This document shows, in pieces, positions 54,943-64,000 of a stretch of 64,000 bases of DNA. The DNA is from Daedaleopsis sinensis (lineage: Eukaryota > Basidiomycota > Agaricomycetes > Polyporales > Polyporaceae), in NCBI GenBank assembly GCA_033807695.1, contig CM066301.1, positions 3,534,001 through 3,598,000 of the forward strand. The letters run 5' to 3'. A program made the position numbers and the translations under genes. Positions within the stretch are counted from its first letter, which is position 1, and every line of letters begins with the position of its first letter. Below the pieces are notes generated by a model, which saw only the letters and a list, made by a program, of their open reading frames with translations, was not told the origin of the DNA and ran no database searches.

Positions 54943-57900
54943 CTAGTTATTGTCGCGAGCAGTCCGTTCGTCCGGGTCCCGGCTCGCCTCCGTAGCCCTA
55001 CGCTCGCCCTCGTCGAAGGAGCTAGTACTAGACGCACTTGCGAAGCTCCAGCTGTCAGCTCCAGTAGGGGTCAGTGATCCCTCATCGTCTACCGACCCAG
55101 AGCCAGCGCTCTGAAAGTCGCCGAAGTCGCCGAATGAGTCGAAGGAGCTGTCTGTCATGAACTCGTCGGCGGATGCAGTCGCGAACGTGAATGGATCAGA
55201 GCCACCGGCGGCAGCAGAGTCTGAGAACGGTCCGAATGTGTCCTGTGCATCCGCCATGTCAGATAAGAATCGTCGGAGGGTGGACAACACTCACGTCCTC
55301 GAACGGATCTTGCAACATCGTGGAGTGTGAGGCGGAAGAAGACGACGGATTGAATGCATCCTATTGTGCAAAGCGTGAGCGAATAATGTCGCCGGGATTC
55401 CGCGCAAGAAACACACATCAAATGCACTTGCGCTCAGTGGTCTGCGATCATTGTCGTGTTGGCGCGCAGTGACTGGAGGAGGTCGCAGTTCGAACGTCGA
55501 CTGCGCCAGCCATCCGCCATCCTCTTCGTCGTCTGATGCATCGTCGGAGGAACCCAAATGATCGGACGACTGCATCTCATTGACCAGGTAGTTGGCGAAC
55601 TAGGGGTCGGTCAACGTCATTGGCAGATTCGGTTATAGATTCACGTACCCGGGAAGGTGCAGAGTTGAATTCCTCGTCTTCGTCATCCATGGGCATAGAG
55701 CCAAAATCGGCACTTCCCTCTCTTCGACTTGACGATCGACGGAACTCGCTCTTCATCTCCGAGCCGGCCTGCGTCTGCTCCACGGAGCGGGAGGGCGCCG
55801 CGGTCGCCACGGTGTCTGCTTCGTCCACCTTCCACTGCGCGGCTCCATTTCGCATCGACGGCGCGACGACCGGCTTCCCGCCGCCAAGAAGACTCGAATC
55901 CTTCTTCTTGGTCTCCTTGTATCGTCCCGTCACGTACTCGTCCCACTCGGGTTGCGGAGCGTACTGTCCAATCTGTAAACGGAGATCGGGAGGGAGGTGT
56001 TCGAGCGCGCCGATGACGTCCTCGGAGATGAGCGTGAGATGACCCATATAGCCTAGCCGCAGGCCTTTAGGCTTGCCGCTGAGGGTTCTCTTAGTACCAG
56101 TCACATCAACATGACTGTATACACAGACCTCTCGACGTCGTTCCGTTTTGAGCCCTCAATGATGCGATGCATGAGCCTCGCGTCGCGGAAGAGGGAGACC
56201 GTCAGCTCTCTGTTGTATCCGCCATCGACTCGACCAGTGAGAATTTGGTGAATCAAGTCATATACGACACAATGTAGGAAATTGTTCCACGGGAACTCAA
56301 AGAACAAATCCTGTGGCACGACCTGAGTGAACTCTCTCTCCCCGTAAACGATTTAATCTCACCAATAGGGTCGACGCAACGTTGGCTTCTAAGAATCGCT
56401 GCTTGAGTCGTTCGCCGAGCACAGGGCGCCCTGCGAGCAGATCCCTGGTGGACCGTCGGATACTTCGGCGTGAGTCCCTTGACCGCGCTCTTGAGCGAGT
56501 ACCTTCCGCATCCGAGTTTGAGCTCCACGAATTCTGGCGTTGCGGGAACGAGGCAACGTCACCAGGACTAGTAGAGGGAGAAGGCGCGGGGATCGTAATA
56601 GGCGATGCGACTCTGGCGGGAGCTTTATCCGCCGTGAGACGGGGGCTCGCGGTCGCCTTGGGAGAGTCGTACATCGCAATTTCTTCCATCGCCTCGTCGT
56701 CGGAGCTCCCGGGTTCGTCTCCACTCATGTCTTCGTCTGAGTCTACGAGAGACGAGGAGGGCGCATGGGACACTGGGAACTCGTGAGCGGCGTCTCCCTC
56801 ATCGTCATCCATTCCATCGTTGTCGCCGTTCCCATTCCCGATAGCGATGACTTGGGCCAGCTCCTCAAGCGCAGATAGCCCCCCTTGTAGACGACCTTGC
56901 GCGTCGTACAGATGGTCATATTGTGGGTCGCGATTGAGGAGGGACATGTTGGAGCAATGGAGGAGTTCAGCATACAGTTCGCATATTCGATACCTCTCAA
57001 ACGTCAGAGGAGGGATTGCGCCTAATGTGGTCAACACGGGCCCATTCTAACAACGGCGATTAGAGGCTTTTAGAGACGATGTATGTACCGGACCTACCAA
57101 TGAGCGTGGTTCTTTCAGGAATAACTGCAGCTTGTCCAGATGATCGCACATTAGCTCTAGCACAGGTCCCAGATGCACGACACCCATGCGGTTAACCATC
57201 TCCTCCATAGCTGTCTCCAGGGCCTCACGAGCGCCATCCGGGGGTAACGTCTGCTGCACCTGAATGAGGCGGTTCCGTAGCGTGTGGAAGAGATAAGGCT
57301 CAAAGTAGTCGGAGTTGTTCTGTCGAATGAGCTCGATGATGATACATATTGACTGCACCACCGAGGAAGACGCGGACTCCTGGCCGTCGGCAGACTTGCC
57401 CTTGCCGTGCGGACCGAACTCGTTCAGAATGTAGCTGACAAGCTTCGACACATTGTCGCGGTGGGCGAGCTCGCGTGCGAACACATTTGACGCAGGGGGG
57501 TGGTTCAAGCCATCAGAGATCCCAGCAGCAGGAGACGGTGCAGCCATCGAGATAATCCCCTTGATGAGGTCTGCGACAACGGTGTGCATGTCGCTGCTAC
57601 GCGCGGGAGAGAGAAGGTCAATGAGGCGCGACATGAGGTTCTCTTTCGACAGCCACTGGATGCCTTCTGGTAAGAGCGGTTCGCAAGAGCGCGTGCAACG
57701 CATGATGAGGTACATACTTCAAGGACACCAGCACCGGCAGGATGCTCGTCTAGCTGGATGATGCGGACGAGAAGGTCGGCAAAGGGCGGGGTTTCTATGT
57801 GCCGCAACACCCGCTCGACGATGTCCGGCTGTGCTTGAATGAACGCCAACATCTGAGCACCGAGCTCAGAATTCACGCCAAGGAGGACGGGGATGAAAGA

Positions 57901-58446
57901 TGAATAGATTCACCTCCGCGGGCCTCTTGCTTAAAAACGCAACGTTTACTTTGGCGAAATGGGTTGCCATCATCACCTGGCTCCGCATCTCTTCCGGTGA
58001 CTTGTCCAAGACGGTTTCCCAGAACGGTATGAGCAGCTGCTCTTGGTGATTGACGCAAGCTTCCACGATAGACCAAATGTCGCTGCACAAGACCTCGGTC
58101 GCGACATAAGGATACCTCAGAAAGTCCATCTTCTGAGCCAGCACGCTCGCTACAGTCGTGAGCAACCACTCACTTGAAGCTACCCTTGTCGTCGCCCTCA
58201 ATCTGCCCCGTCACATAGCCCAAGAGCCGCTGCAGGACATTGAGGCGAGAGAAATAGTCGATAAGACGAGTGTTCTGCGCTTTGCACTCCTGGAGGAGAT
58301 CGTCCTCGTCGAGTATGGCTTCTAGAGAGACATCCTCCTTGTCGAGGAGACTGTCGATGGTGGACGCATTATGAAAGCCGAATCTGTTGGCAGACTCGGT
58401 TCAGACAGCTCGTGGGGGGAGAGCAATCTGTGTACCTCCAAAACAT
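54943..58446 (-). CDS. SIT4 phosphatase-associated (SAPS domain) protein
   Basis: Regulatory subunit of PP6/Sit4-type phosphatase, linked in yeast (Sap155/185/190) to G1 progression and nutrient signalling. A tiny first exon (MFWR, ATG at 58446) is spliced to FGFHNASTIDSLLDKEDVSL and LQECKAQNTRLIDYFSR, the classic SAPS start. The helical-repeat domain continues with DFLRYPYVATEVLCSDIWSI, FADLLVRIIQLDEHPAG, IQWLSKENLMSRLIDLLSP, SICIIIELIRQNNSDYFEPY, PLTFERYRICELYAELLHCS and FFEFPWNNFLHCVVYDLIHQ, then RLGYMGHLTLISEDVI. The region between ELAQVIAIGNGNG and GERLKQRFLEANV is an acidic/Ser loop. The C-terminal third is disordered with DPFEDVS and FDSFGDFGDFQSA motifs and ends DNN. About ten exons. 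Predicted cytosolic. Confidence 0.9.
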
Positions 58447-58923
58447 GCAGCGTGATGCGTGGGCACTGAGCTCAGAAAGTCAAGATGTATGCGGAGAACA
58501 GCAGCGAGACAGAAGCCTGCGAAGGAGACGAGAGCAACGCCGGTACGGGCGAGACTGGCGAGGAGGCCTGACACCGGCTGGTGGAATGCAACTGCCTATT
58601 CCGACAGACGCGAACCCGGTCCTGCCTAGGCGCTCGACGGTCATAGTGCCTCGACGAGCGTGTGTTGTACGTAACAACTACATGAAAACACCCCTCTACA
58701 GGCATCGAATACGAACACACAGAGTCCTAGAGGCTGGACACGAACCCGATGAGATTCATGGGGAGATTGATCGTCGATTGAGTTGTGGGACCCTGTGTAC
58801 CAACCGAGCCCCGGGCCCTCAACCACCCAGGCACGTCCTGGCACCCCTCGCGCTCCGTTGGCATTATCAGCGGTCGCTGCTGTCATGTTCTGTGTGGCTT
58901 GACTACCACCGCTGCTAGACAGG
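58447..58923. other. Spacer between SAPS gene promoter and 2-thiouridylase 3' end
   Basis: About 480 bp. A plus-strand open frame covers most of it, but it is in the promoter of one gene and the 3' UTR of the other and has no recognisable product. Confidence 0.45.
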
Positions 58924-60586
58924 TCACTCCGTCCCGGTGATAGTGCCACAGCCAAGACACCAATCGCGATGCCACATCGCTGCAACTTGACCTGTAGCCA
59001 CACTGCTCTGGGGTTTCTGAAACGTGATCCTCATCTTATCCCCGCTCACTCTGTGGCCAGTTGATGAGCAGTGGCTACGAAGCCTTGCATCAGGTAGGAG
59101 ATACTGACCGTTGTATCGCCCCGGCCACGTCCATCATCCGATGTCGATATTGGACTCGACCACGATATCCTTCAGCGTCGAGGCCATCTGGAGGCGCATC
59201 GCTCCATATCCATTTCCACTGATCAACGATGACTGAGTTGGAGAAGAGCGCTGGATGATCGCTGCGGAGGAATTTTAACATAAGATTATACCGACAACGA
59301 GAGAAGTCGTACTCACGTGCCAGGAACGACGTATATCTGGTTCTCTATGGGGTCCTTGCGAGCAACGAACATCTTCTGAGGCATCCCCTTGATTCTGGCA
59401 TTTTGACCAATGGTGTATGAGAACAGCCCTTGATGTCGACCGAGGATCTTGCCGCTCTCTAGATCAATGATATGGCCAGGCTTGGGCGAAACATACTCAG
59501 CTGTGAGGGAGAAGATCAGAACGACATACGAGAGGGACGCTCCAGTACGCGACTAACAAATGAAATCATCAAATCTTCGCTTCTCTCCAACGAAGCAGAT
59601 CCCCATGCTCTCTTCCCGTGAAGCCGTTGGAAGGCCCCACTTTTGCGCCATTTCACGGACTTCGGTCTTCTTATAGGGCGCGAGCGGGAAGAGTGTTCGC
59701 GCGAGACTAGACTCTGGGATAGCCGACAGGTAATAAGTCTGGTCCTTAGACCTATCCGCCGGTCGTCGCAGTTGTGGGCGCGCAGGAAGTTTACTGTAGG
59801 CAAAGATGTTGGAGAGAGTGACAGAGGGCAAGGCCCACTTTTTGTCAGCATAGTGACCTGGCGGGTGCTGCCGTCAGCTCTGAGTCTCTTGATGATAAAT
59901 GGTGGTTACCAGTAGCCAGCCAGGAGGTTTTGTCTGTCAAGCGATCCATGAGCGCACCAAACTTTACCTCCCTTTCATGGGCAGTTAGCTTGCACGCGAA
60001 GATACCAATATCACTGAGGAGTTTTACCTATTACACCAGATATCCGGATTAGGGGTCGAGCCTGACTCCCATAATGCCAATGCTGGTTCGAACACCCGTG
60101 TCCAATATTCGCGCGAGAGGTCTACCTGGTGCATCGTGTTGTGTGAGTAGGGTTTCCTCAGTTTGCTACGACGACCTACCATTTCACATCGAATACCCAG
60201 CATACGGCACACCCGCTGCACGTCTTCCCAATCCTTCTTCCATTCACATCCATGGTCAGTTCCTGATTCATCGCGCGTATCCCAATTGCGCATGAAGACC
60301 GCAGAAAGGTCAAAATCCTGACAAACCGTGCATTCTGTCATAACGATGCGTCCCGGAACTTGTTTAGAACGGGTCGTACCTGGTCTGCGAGTAGTTTGGC
60401 TGTCACAGAAGAGTCGACCCCTCCAGACATGGCAACGACAACTGCATAGTATAGCATCGTCTTCAATATGTTAGCCGTGAAGTAGTTTGGGTGCATACCT
60501 CGATCACCTTTCCTGGGTGTCAGAGCGGCGGACTGAGTTCGGAGCAGCGAGAGGGACCGGAGTACAGATGTAGACCATCCTTGCAT
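58924..60586 (-). CDS. SLM3: Mitochondrial tRNA-specific 2-thiouridylase
   Basis: MnmA/MTU1-type enzyme that thiolates U34 of mitochondrial tRNA-Lys, -Glu and -Gln. The ATG at 60586 starts a mitochondrial presequence (MQGWSTSVLRSLSLLRTQSA). After a splice at GDR the PP-loop appears as VVVAMSGGVDSSVTAKLLAD. FMRNWDTRDE and the tRNA-binding part STPNPDIWCNREVKFG follow; its Cys is the first catalytic cysteine. The second is in SREESMGICFVGEKRRFDDF. PGHIIDLESGKILGRHQGLF and YTIGQNARIKG follow. The last exon (after R) reads DKMRITFQKPQSSVATGQVA and ends CLGCGTITGTE at the TGA at 58924, the usual beta-barrel end of MnmA. About nine exons, all with short introns. It is divergent from the Trf4-type gene. 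Confidence 0.92.
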
Positions 60587-60899
60587 TGGCCTGTCCCAGC
60601 CACGCGCAACAGTAGTTTCTAAAGGTTGTTTTGGACAAAGTCCGTCAGTCAGGGTGGGGTCTTCTTGTGCCCTCGAAGTGTTCTGATTCAACCGAGGGTG
60701 AGTCCGAGTCGGTGACGCTAGCTATTGCAGTGGCGGTCCGGAATATGTCATGGGCGCTTCGCAAACTTCTTCCGTTCGGTATGCAACTAGACGCCCTCTG
60801 CATGCTCTCAACTCAATACCCTACCTGTACGTTGTCTGTCTACGCGTCTGTCACTGGATACGCCTCGCCCGTCATTCTTGAGCACTACTACCAGCATCT
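60587..60899. promoter_or_regulatory. Divergent promoter, SLM3 / Trf4-type gene
   Basis: 313 bp between two ATGs on opposite strands. No TATA box is clear. The Trf4 side is C/T-rich (60780-60895). Inferred from arrangement. Confidence 0.45.
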
Positions 60900-63107
60900 A
60901 TGTCGAACAAATCGCGCTCTCAGCGCAGCTCTGTCTCTGCACCAGACGACAATACCTCCAGCCTGAGCCGCCGCGCGCGCAGGAGGGAGAAGCAGAACAC
61001 ACACGCCGATGCGGGCCCGTCGGGTTCCCAGCCTGCAGGACCCTCCAAACCCACTAGCAAATCTGACAGTTCGAATCGGCCAACCACGAACAACGGGGTC
61101 GCTAAAAACGCAAGCAGTTCGTTTGCCGAAGCAGACTTTATCGCGTTCTCGTTCTCCGACCCGGAGGAAGAAGACGCACCCGCCAGAGAGGACTCGCCTC
61201 CAGCGCGGGAGTGGGACAAGGGGAAGGGAAAGGCTAGGGAGAGCTCTGGCAGGAGGGAAAGCGAACATGCCGGCCGGAAGCGCAAGGTGGAGGAGCTTGA
61301 TGTGAGCGATGGATACATGAGCAAGAAAGAGCGCGTAGCTGCGGCGTCGCGCAAGGCACCATGGGCGGTGAACGTAGACTGGGAAGGATGTGCAAACGTT
61401 GCGGACATGTGAGTCTTAACTTGCATCCCATTCGTGGGAGGCCTAACCATCGGCGCGGTGTTTTGGCAGGTTGCACCGAGAGGTCGAGGCATTTGTTGAA
61501 TACATGTCGCCTACCCCCGTCGAAGACGAAGTACGCTCGCTCACAGTACAGCTCATATCAAACGCCATTGTCAAGAGCTACCGTGACGCGCAAGTGCTGC
61601 CGTTTGGGAGTTATGAAACGAAGCTATACCTACCGTTAGGGTACGCCGCATGTTGATGTCCGGAGCTGCATATAATCTCACGCTTGCCCGTTGCCAGTGA
61701 CATAGATCTCGTCATCTACTCGCCCTCTATGATGCGCATGGACAAGGTTTCCGTGCTACATTCTCTTGCCAACATCGTAAAGCGGACTGGGCTCACGGAC
61801 CGTGTCACGATCATCGCGAAAGCCAAGGTGCCCATCATCAAATTCGTCACTACCCATGGCCGTTTTCCTGTCGATATCAGCATAAATCAAGTGAACGGGG
61901 TTACTACGGGGAAAATGGTGAAGCAGTTCCTTCAGGAACTTCCCGCGTTACGAAGCCTCGTCCTTATCATCAAGAACTTTCTCAGTCAACGGAGTATGAA
62001 CGAGGTCTTCACGGGAGGTCTCGGCAGCTATAGCATCGTATGTCTGGCGATCAGCTTCCTCCAGATGCATCCCAAGATTCGCAGAGGAGAAATCGACCCG
62101 TCGAAGAATCTTGGTGTCCTCGCTATGGAGTTCTTCGAGCTCTACGGCTCGTACTTCAATTATCAGGAAGTCGGCATTTCGCTACGAGACGGCGGATCAT
62201 ACTACAACAAACGTCAGCGAGGTTGGTATGACTTCCGAGAACCGAGACTGCTCTCGATAGAGGACCCAGGCGACCCCAGTACGTTGCGTCTTCCATGATC
62301 AAAGATGACACGTCATATTCACGCCTGCTCCCATAGCGAATGACATATCCCGGGGGTCGTACAACTTTACGCGGGTGCGAACTACTCTTGCAGGCGCGCA
62401 CGGGATCATGACCGCAGCGGCGTTCGCACAAGCCAGCATCATAAGCGCAAGGAGAGAAGGGCGGACGGTCCGGCTGCGGCCTACGACCGAACCCGAGGAT
62501 ATGAGCATTCTCGCGAGTGTTATGGGAGTAACGCAGGAGGTAAGCAAGAAGGCGTGCGGTAAATCAGAATCATTTATTGACGATCATTTTCCAGACTATC
62601 AATCATCGCAGGGTGGTTCAAGAGGTTTACGACCGCCAGGTACTGCACCGGATGCTGGGCGTCGGTCCGAACACATCGCCAGCGGTCGATGTTGGCGCCA
62701 ATATGAACAGGGCGTCGCGCACAGCCGAGGCCGCGAGCGTTGCTTCTGCGTGGGGCGCGGCAGACATGTCATTGGAAACCGTGTCTGAGGGATCCGCCGA
62801 AGAGGAGGAGGAGGTCGAAAGCCGGTACGGGATTGAAAGCCGAAAGCCGCCTCCGAGGAAGCGGAGGCGGACAGGCACTCGCGCGGACCAAGAGATTACG
62901 CTGCACACGGTTTACACGACTGACGATGACGAAGATGGGCCCTCGGGAACGCATCAACCGCAGGATGATGTGGACGACATCTCGGAGGAAGAGGAGGAGT
63001 ATGACCTTTCCGTTCTGGACCCGAAGTCGGACGGAGGGCGCGCGGCGAGCCGACGCTCATATTGGTTGTCGAAGGCGATGGCCGGCGGGGAAGAGAGCGA
63101 AGAGTGA
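60900..63107 (+). CDS. Non-canonical poly(A) polymerase, Trf4/Cid14 type (TRAMP)
   Basis: Nuclear nucleotidyltransferase that adds short A-tails to aberrant RNAs for exosome decay. Exons: 60900-61408, 61470-61640, 61698-62278, 62337-62538 and about 62595-63107. The N-terminal 160 residues are charged and disordered, with nuclear-type basic runs. The catalytic palm has LPFGSYETKLYLPLGDIDLV (GS motif plus first two Asp) and FPVDISINQVNGV (third Asp). The central domain has LVLIIKNFLSQRSMNEVFTG, LGSYSIVCLAISFLQMHP and NLGVLAMEFFELYGSYFNY. NDISRGSYNFTRVRTTLAGA is the nucleotide-recognition region. The C-terminus is acidic with a KPPPRKRRRTG basic stretch and ends GGEESEE. The family motifs are complete. 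Confidence 0.93.
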
Positions 63108-63559
63108 TTGCGTCGGGCAGTGGCTGGAGGTGACAAGACGGGGGACGTGCGGGTAGTGCAGACAGGTGTGAGAGAACATTGCATTTGATACGATTATGAT
63201 GGAGGGGGGGAGGGCGGTGAATAATGATTGTCGAGTTCTTACTGGCGATGTAGTTGCACGCGAGCGACTGCGAGCGAGCGGCCGTGATCAGTTGTGATCT
63301 GGTCAGAGTCGCCCAAGTCGCTAAGGCTCAGGCTACCTTTGCCGCCGCCGTGCTCAGCCATTCATCGACAACGTCCATCCCTACTTCCATCATCATCCCC
63401 TCTGCCTTTCTGCCAGCCCGACGAGCAGGCCATCGTAGTCGCGGGTCGCTCGTGGTCTCTGTCGTCGTAGTCGCCCTTGCCTTCCTTCTCGCCGTTCGTT
63501 CGATGTACGTCTTCCCTTCTCTTTCTCTGACCGGATCTTGTCTCAGCGAGACCGGAACA
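63108..63559. other. Spacer and probable 5' region of the right-edge gene
   Basis: A G-rich stretch after the Trf4-type stop is followed by C/T-rich DNA (63355-63550), the usual look of a fungal promoter and leader. A donor GTACGT at about 63504 and acceptor TCTCAG at about 63546 suggest an intron just before the next coding exon. Confidence 0.4.
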
Positions 63560-64000
63560 CCAGGACCACCACTAGAGCTCCCGTTCCCCCTGTCGACCTG
63601 AAAGCTCGTATTGCCGCCCTTCAGCAACAGCAAGCCGCCAATGCCCAAGCCGCCCAAGCCAACTCAACCTCCCAGCCCCTCCCGAAGGCTAACGCGGTAG
63701 CTGGACCCAATGGACTGCGAGACAGGATAGCGTCCTTCGAGAAGCAGGGCGCGGTCCCGAAGCCAAAGGGGAGGTTTGGCTTTGCTCCCCCCATGCAGGT
63801 TGACCCGGCGAAAGCTAAGAGGTCTGGAGAGCTATATGGTAACCGCGTCCCTGGTCTCTCCCGCCCTCATATACCCGTACCCCCGACGAGCAAAGCCGAC
63901 AGGAAGCAGTCTAGGTCACAAAGTCAGACCCGATCTGAGCTCGACCGCTATGTCACGTCCCCAAGCCCCCCAGGCTCGCCGTTCATCATGTCCGACAACG
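63547..64000 (+). CDS. Partial gene at right edge, disordered protein of unknown function
   Basis: An exon open to the window end, after an acceptor TCTCAG at about 63546. It encodes VDLKARIAALQQQQAANAQA, then LRDRIASFEKQGAVPKPKGR with FGFAPPMQVDP, and a Ser/Pro-rich part ending PSPPGSPFIMSDN. The FEKQG-x-P-x-P-x-GRFGFAPP stretch is a type of short motif I have seen in large unnamed fungal proteins, without a known role. The start codon is not resolved; it is probably in the exon just upstream. The gene continues beyond 64000. Confidence 0.55.

Overview
The window looks like nuclear DNA of a filamentous basidiomycete, most likely an agaricomycete and possibly a polypore. The recognisable genes are broken by many introns of about 50-60 bases with GTRNGY donors and CTNAY-type branch sites. 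Promoters carry pyrimidine-rich tracts just before the ATG. The protein families are typical of Agaricomycetes. Species placement is inference. Exons below were assembled by eye from open frames, splice signals and family knowledge, so single junctions may be off.

Left part (1-12.6 kb): the tail of a gene that may be HIS1, a metallophosphoesterase (minus) divergent from cytosolic glutamyl-tRNA synthetase (plus), then two paralogous F-box/LRR-like genes of unknown function flanking an MDR-family oxidoreductase (minus).

Middle part (12.6-30.3 kb): a gene-poor block of almost 18 kb. Its core (about 14.5-20 kb) is very GC-rich and open in several frames on both strands, so long ORFs there mean little. 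The only well-supported gene is a Ser/Pro-rich orphan at 22.65-23.66 kb. A possible orphan exon (15.6 kb), a perfect 27-bp palindrome (21.44 kb) and a repeated ACGCGT/TGACGTCA box (27.35-27.41 kb) stand out.

Right part (30.3-64 kb): dense housekeeping genes. These are an AAAP amino-acid transporter, a GT8 glycosyltransferase, a CTL/Pns1-like transporter, a second MDR oxidoreductase, a TFIIIC Sfc6-like WD40 protein, prephenate dehydrogenase (TYR1), acetolactate synthase (ILV2), a small signal-peptide/single-TM protein, an FAHD1-type hydrolase, a SIT4-associated (SAPS) protein, mitochondrial tRNA 2-thiouridylase, a Trf4-type poly(A) polymerase and the start of an unidentified gene at the right edge.

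Functional threads: amino-acid metabolism (ILV2, TYR1, an amino-acid transporter, perhaps HIS1), tRNA and RNA biology (GluRS, MnmA/SLM3, TFIIIC, Trf4) and mitochondrial enzymes (ILV2, FAHD1, MnmA). I see no operon-like logic, transposon with intact domains, CRISPR array or recognisable secondary-metabolite cluster. The most interesting sequence-level observations are the Ala at the sulfonylurea-site position of ILV2, an in-frame GC-AG candidate intron in TYR1, degenerate tRNA-like sequences at 52.9-53.4 kb, and the palindromes and regulatory repeats of the gene-poor block.
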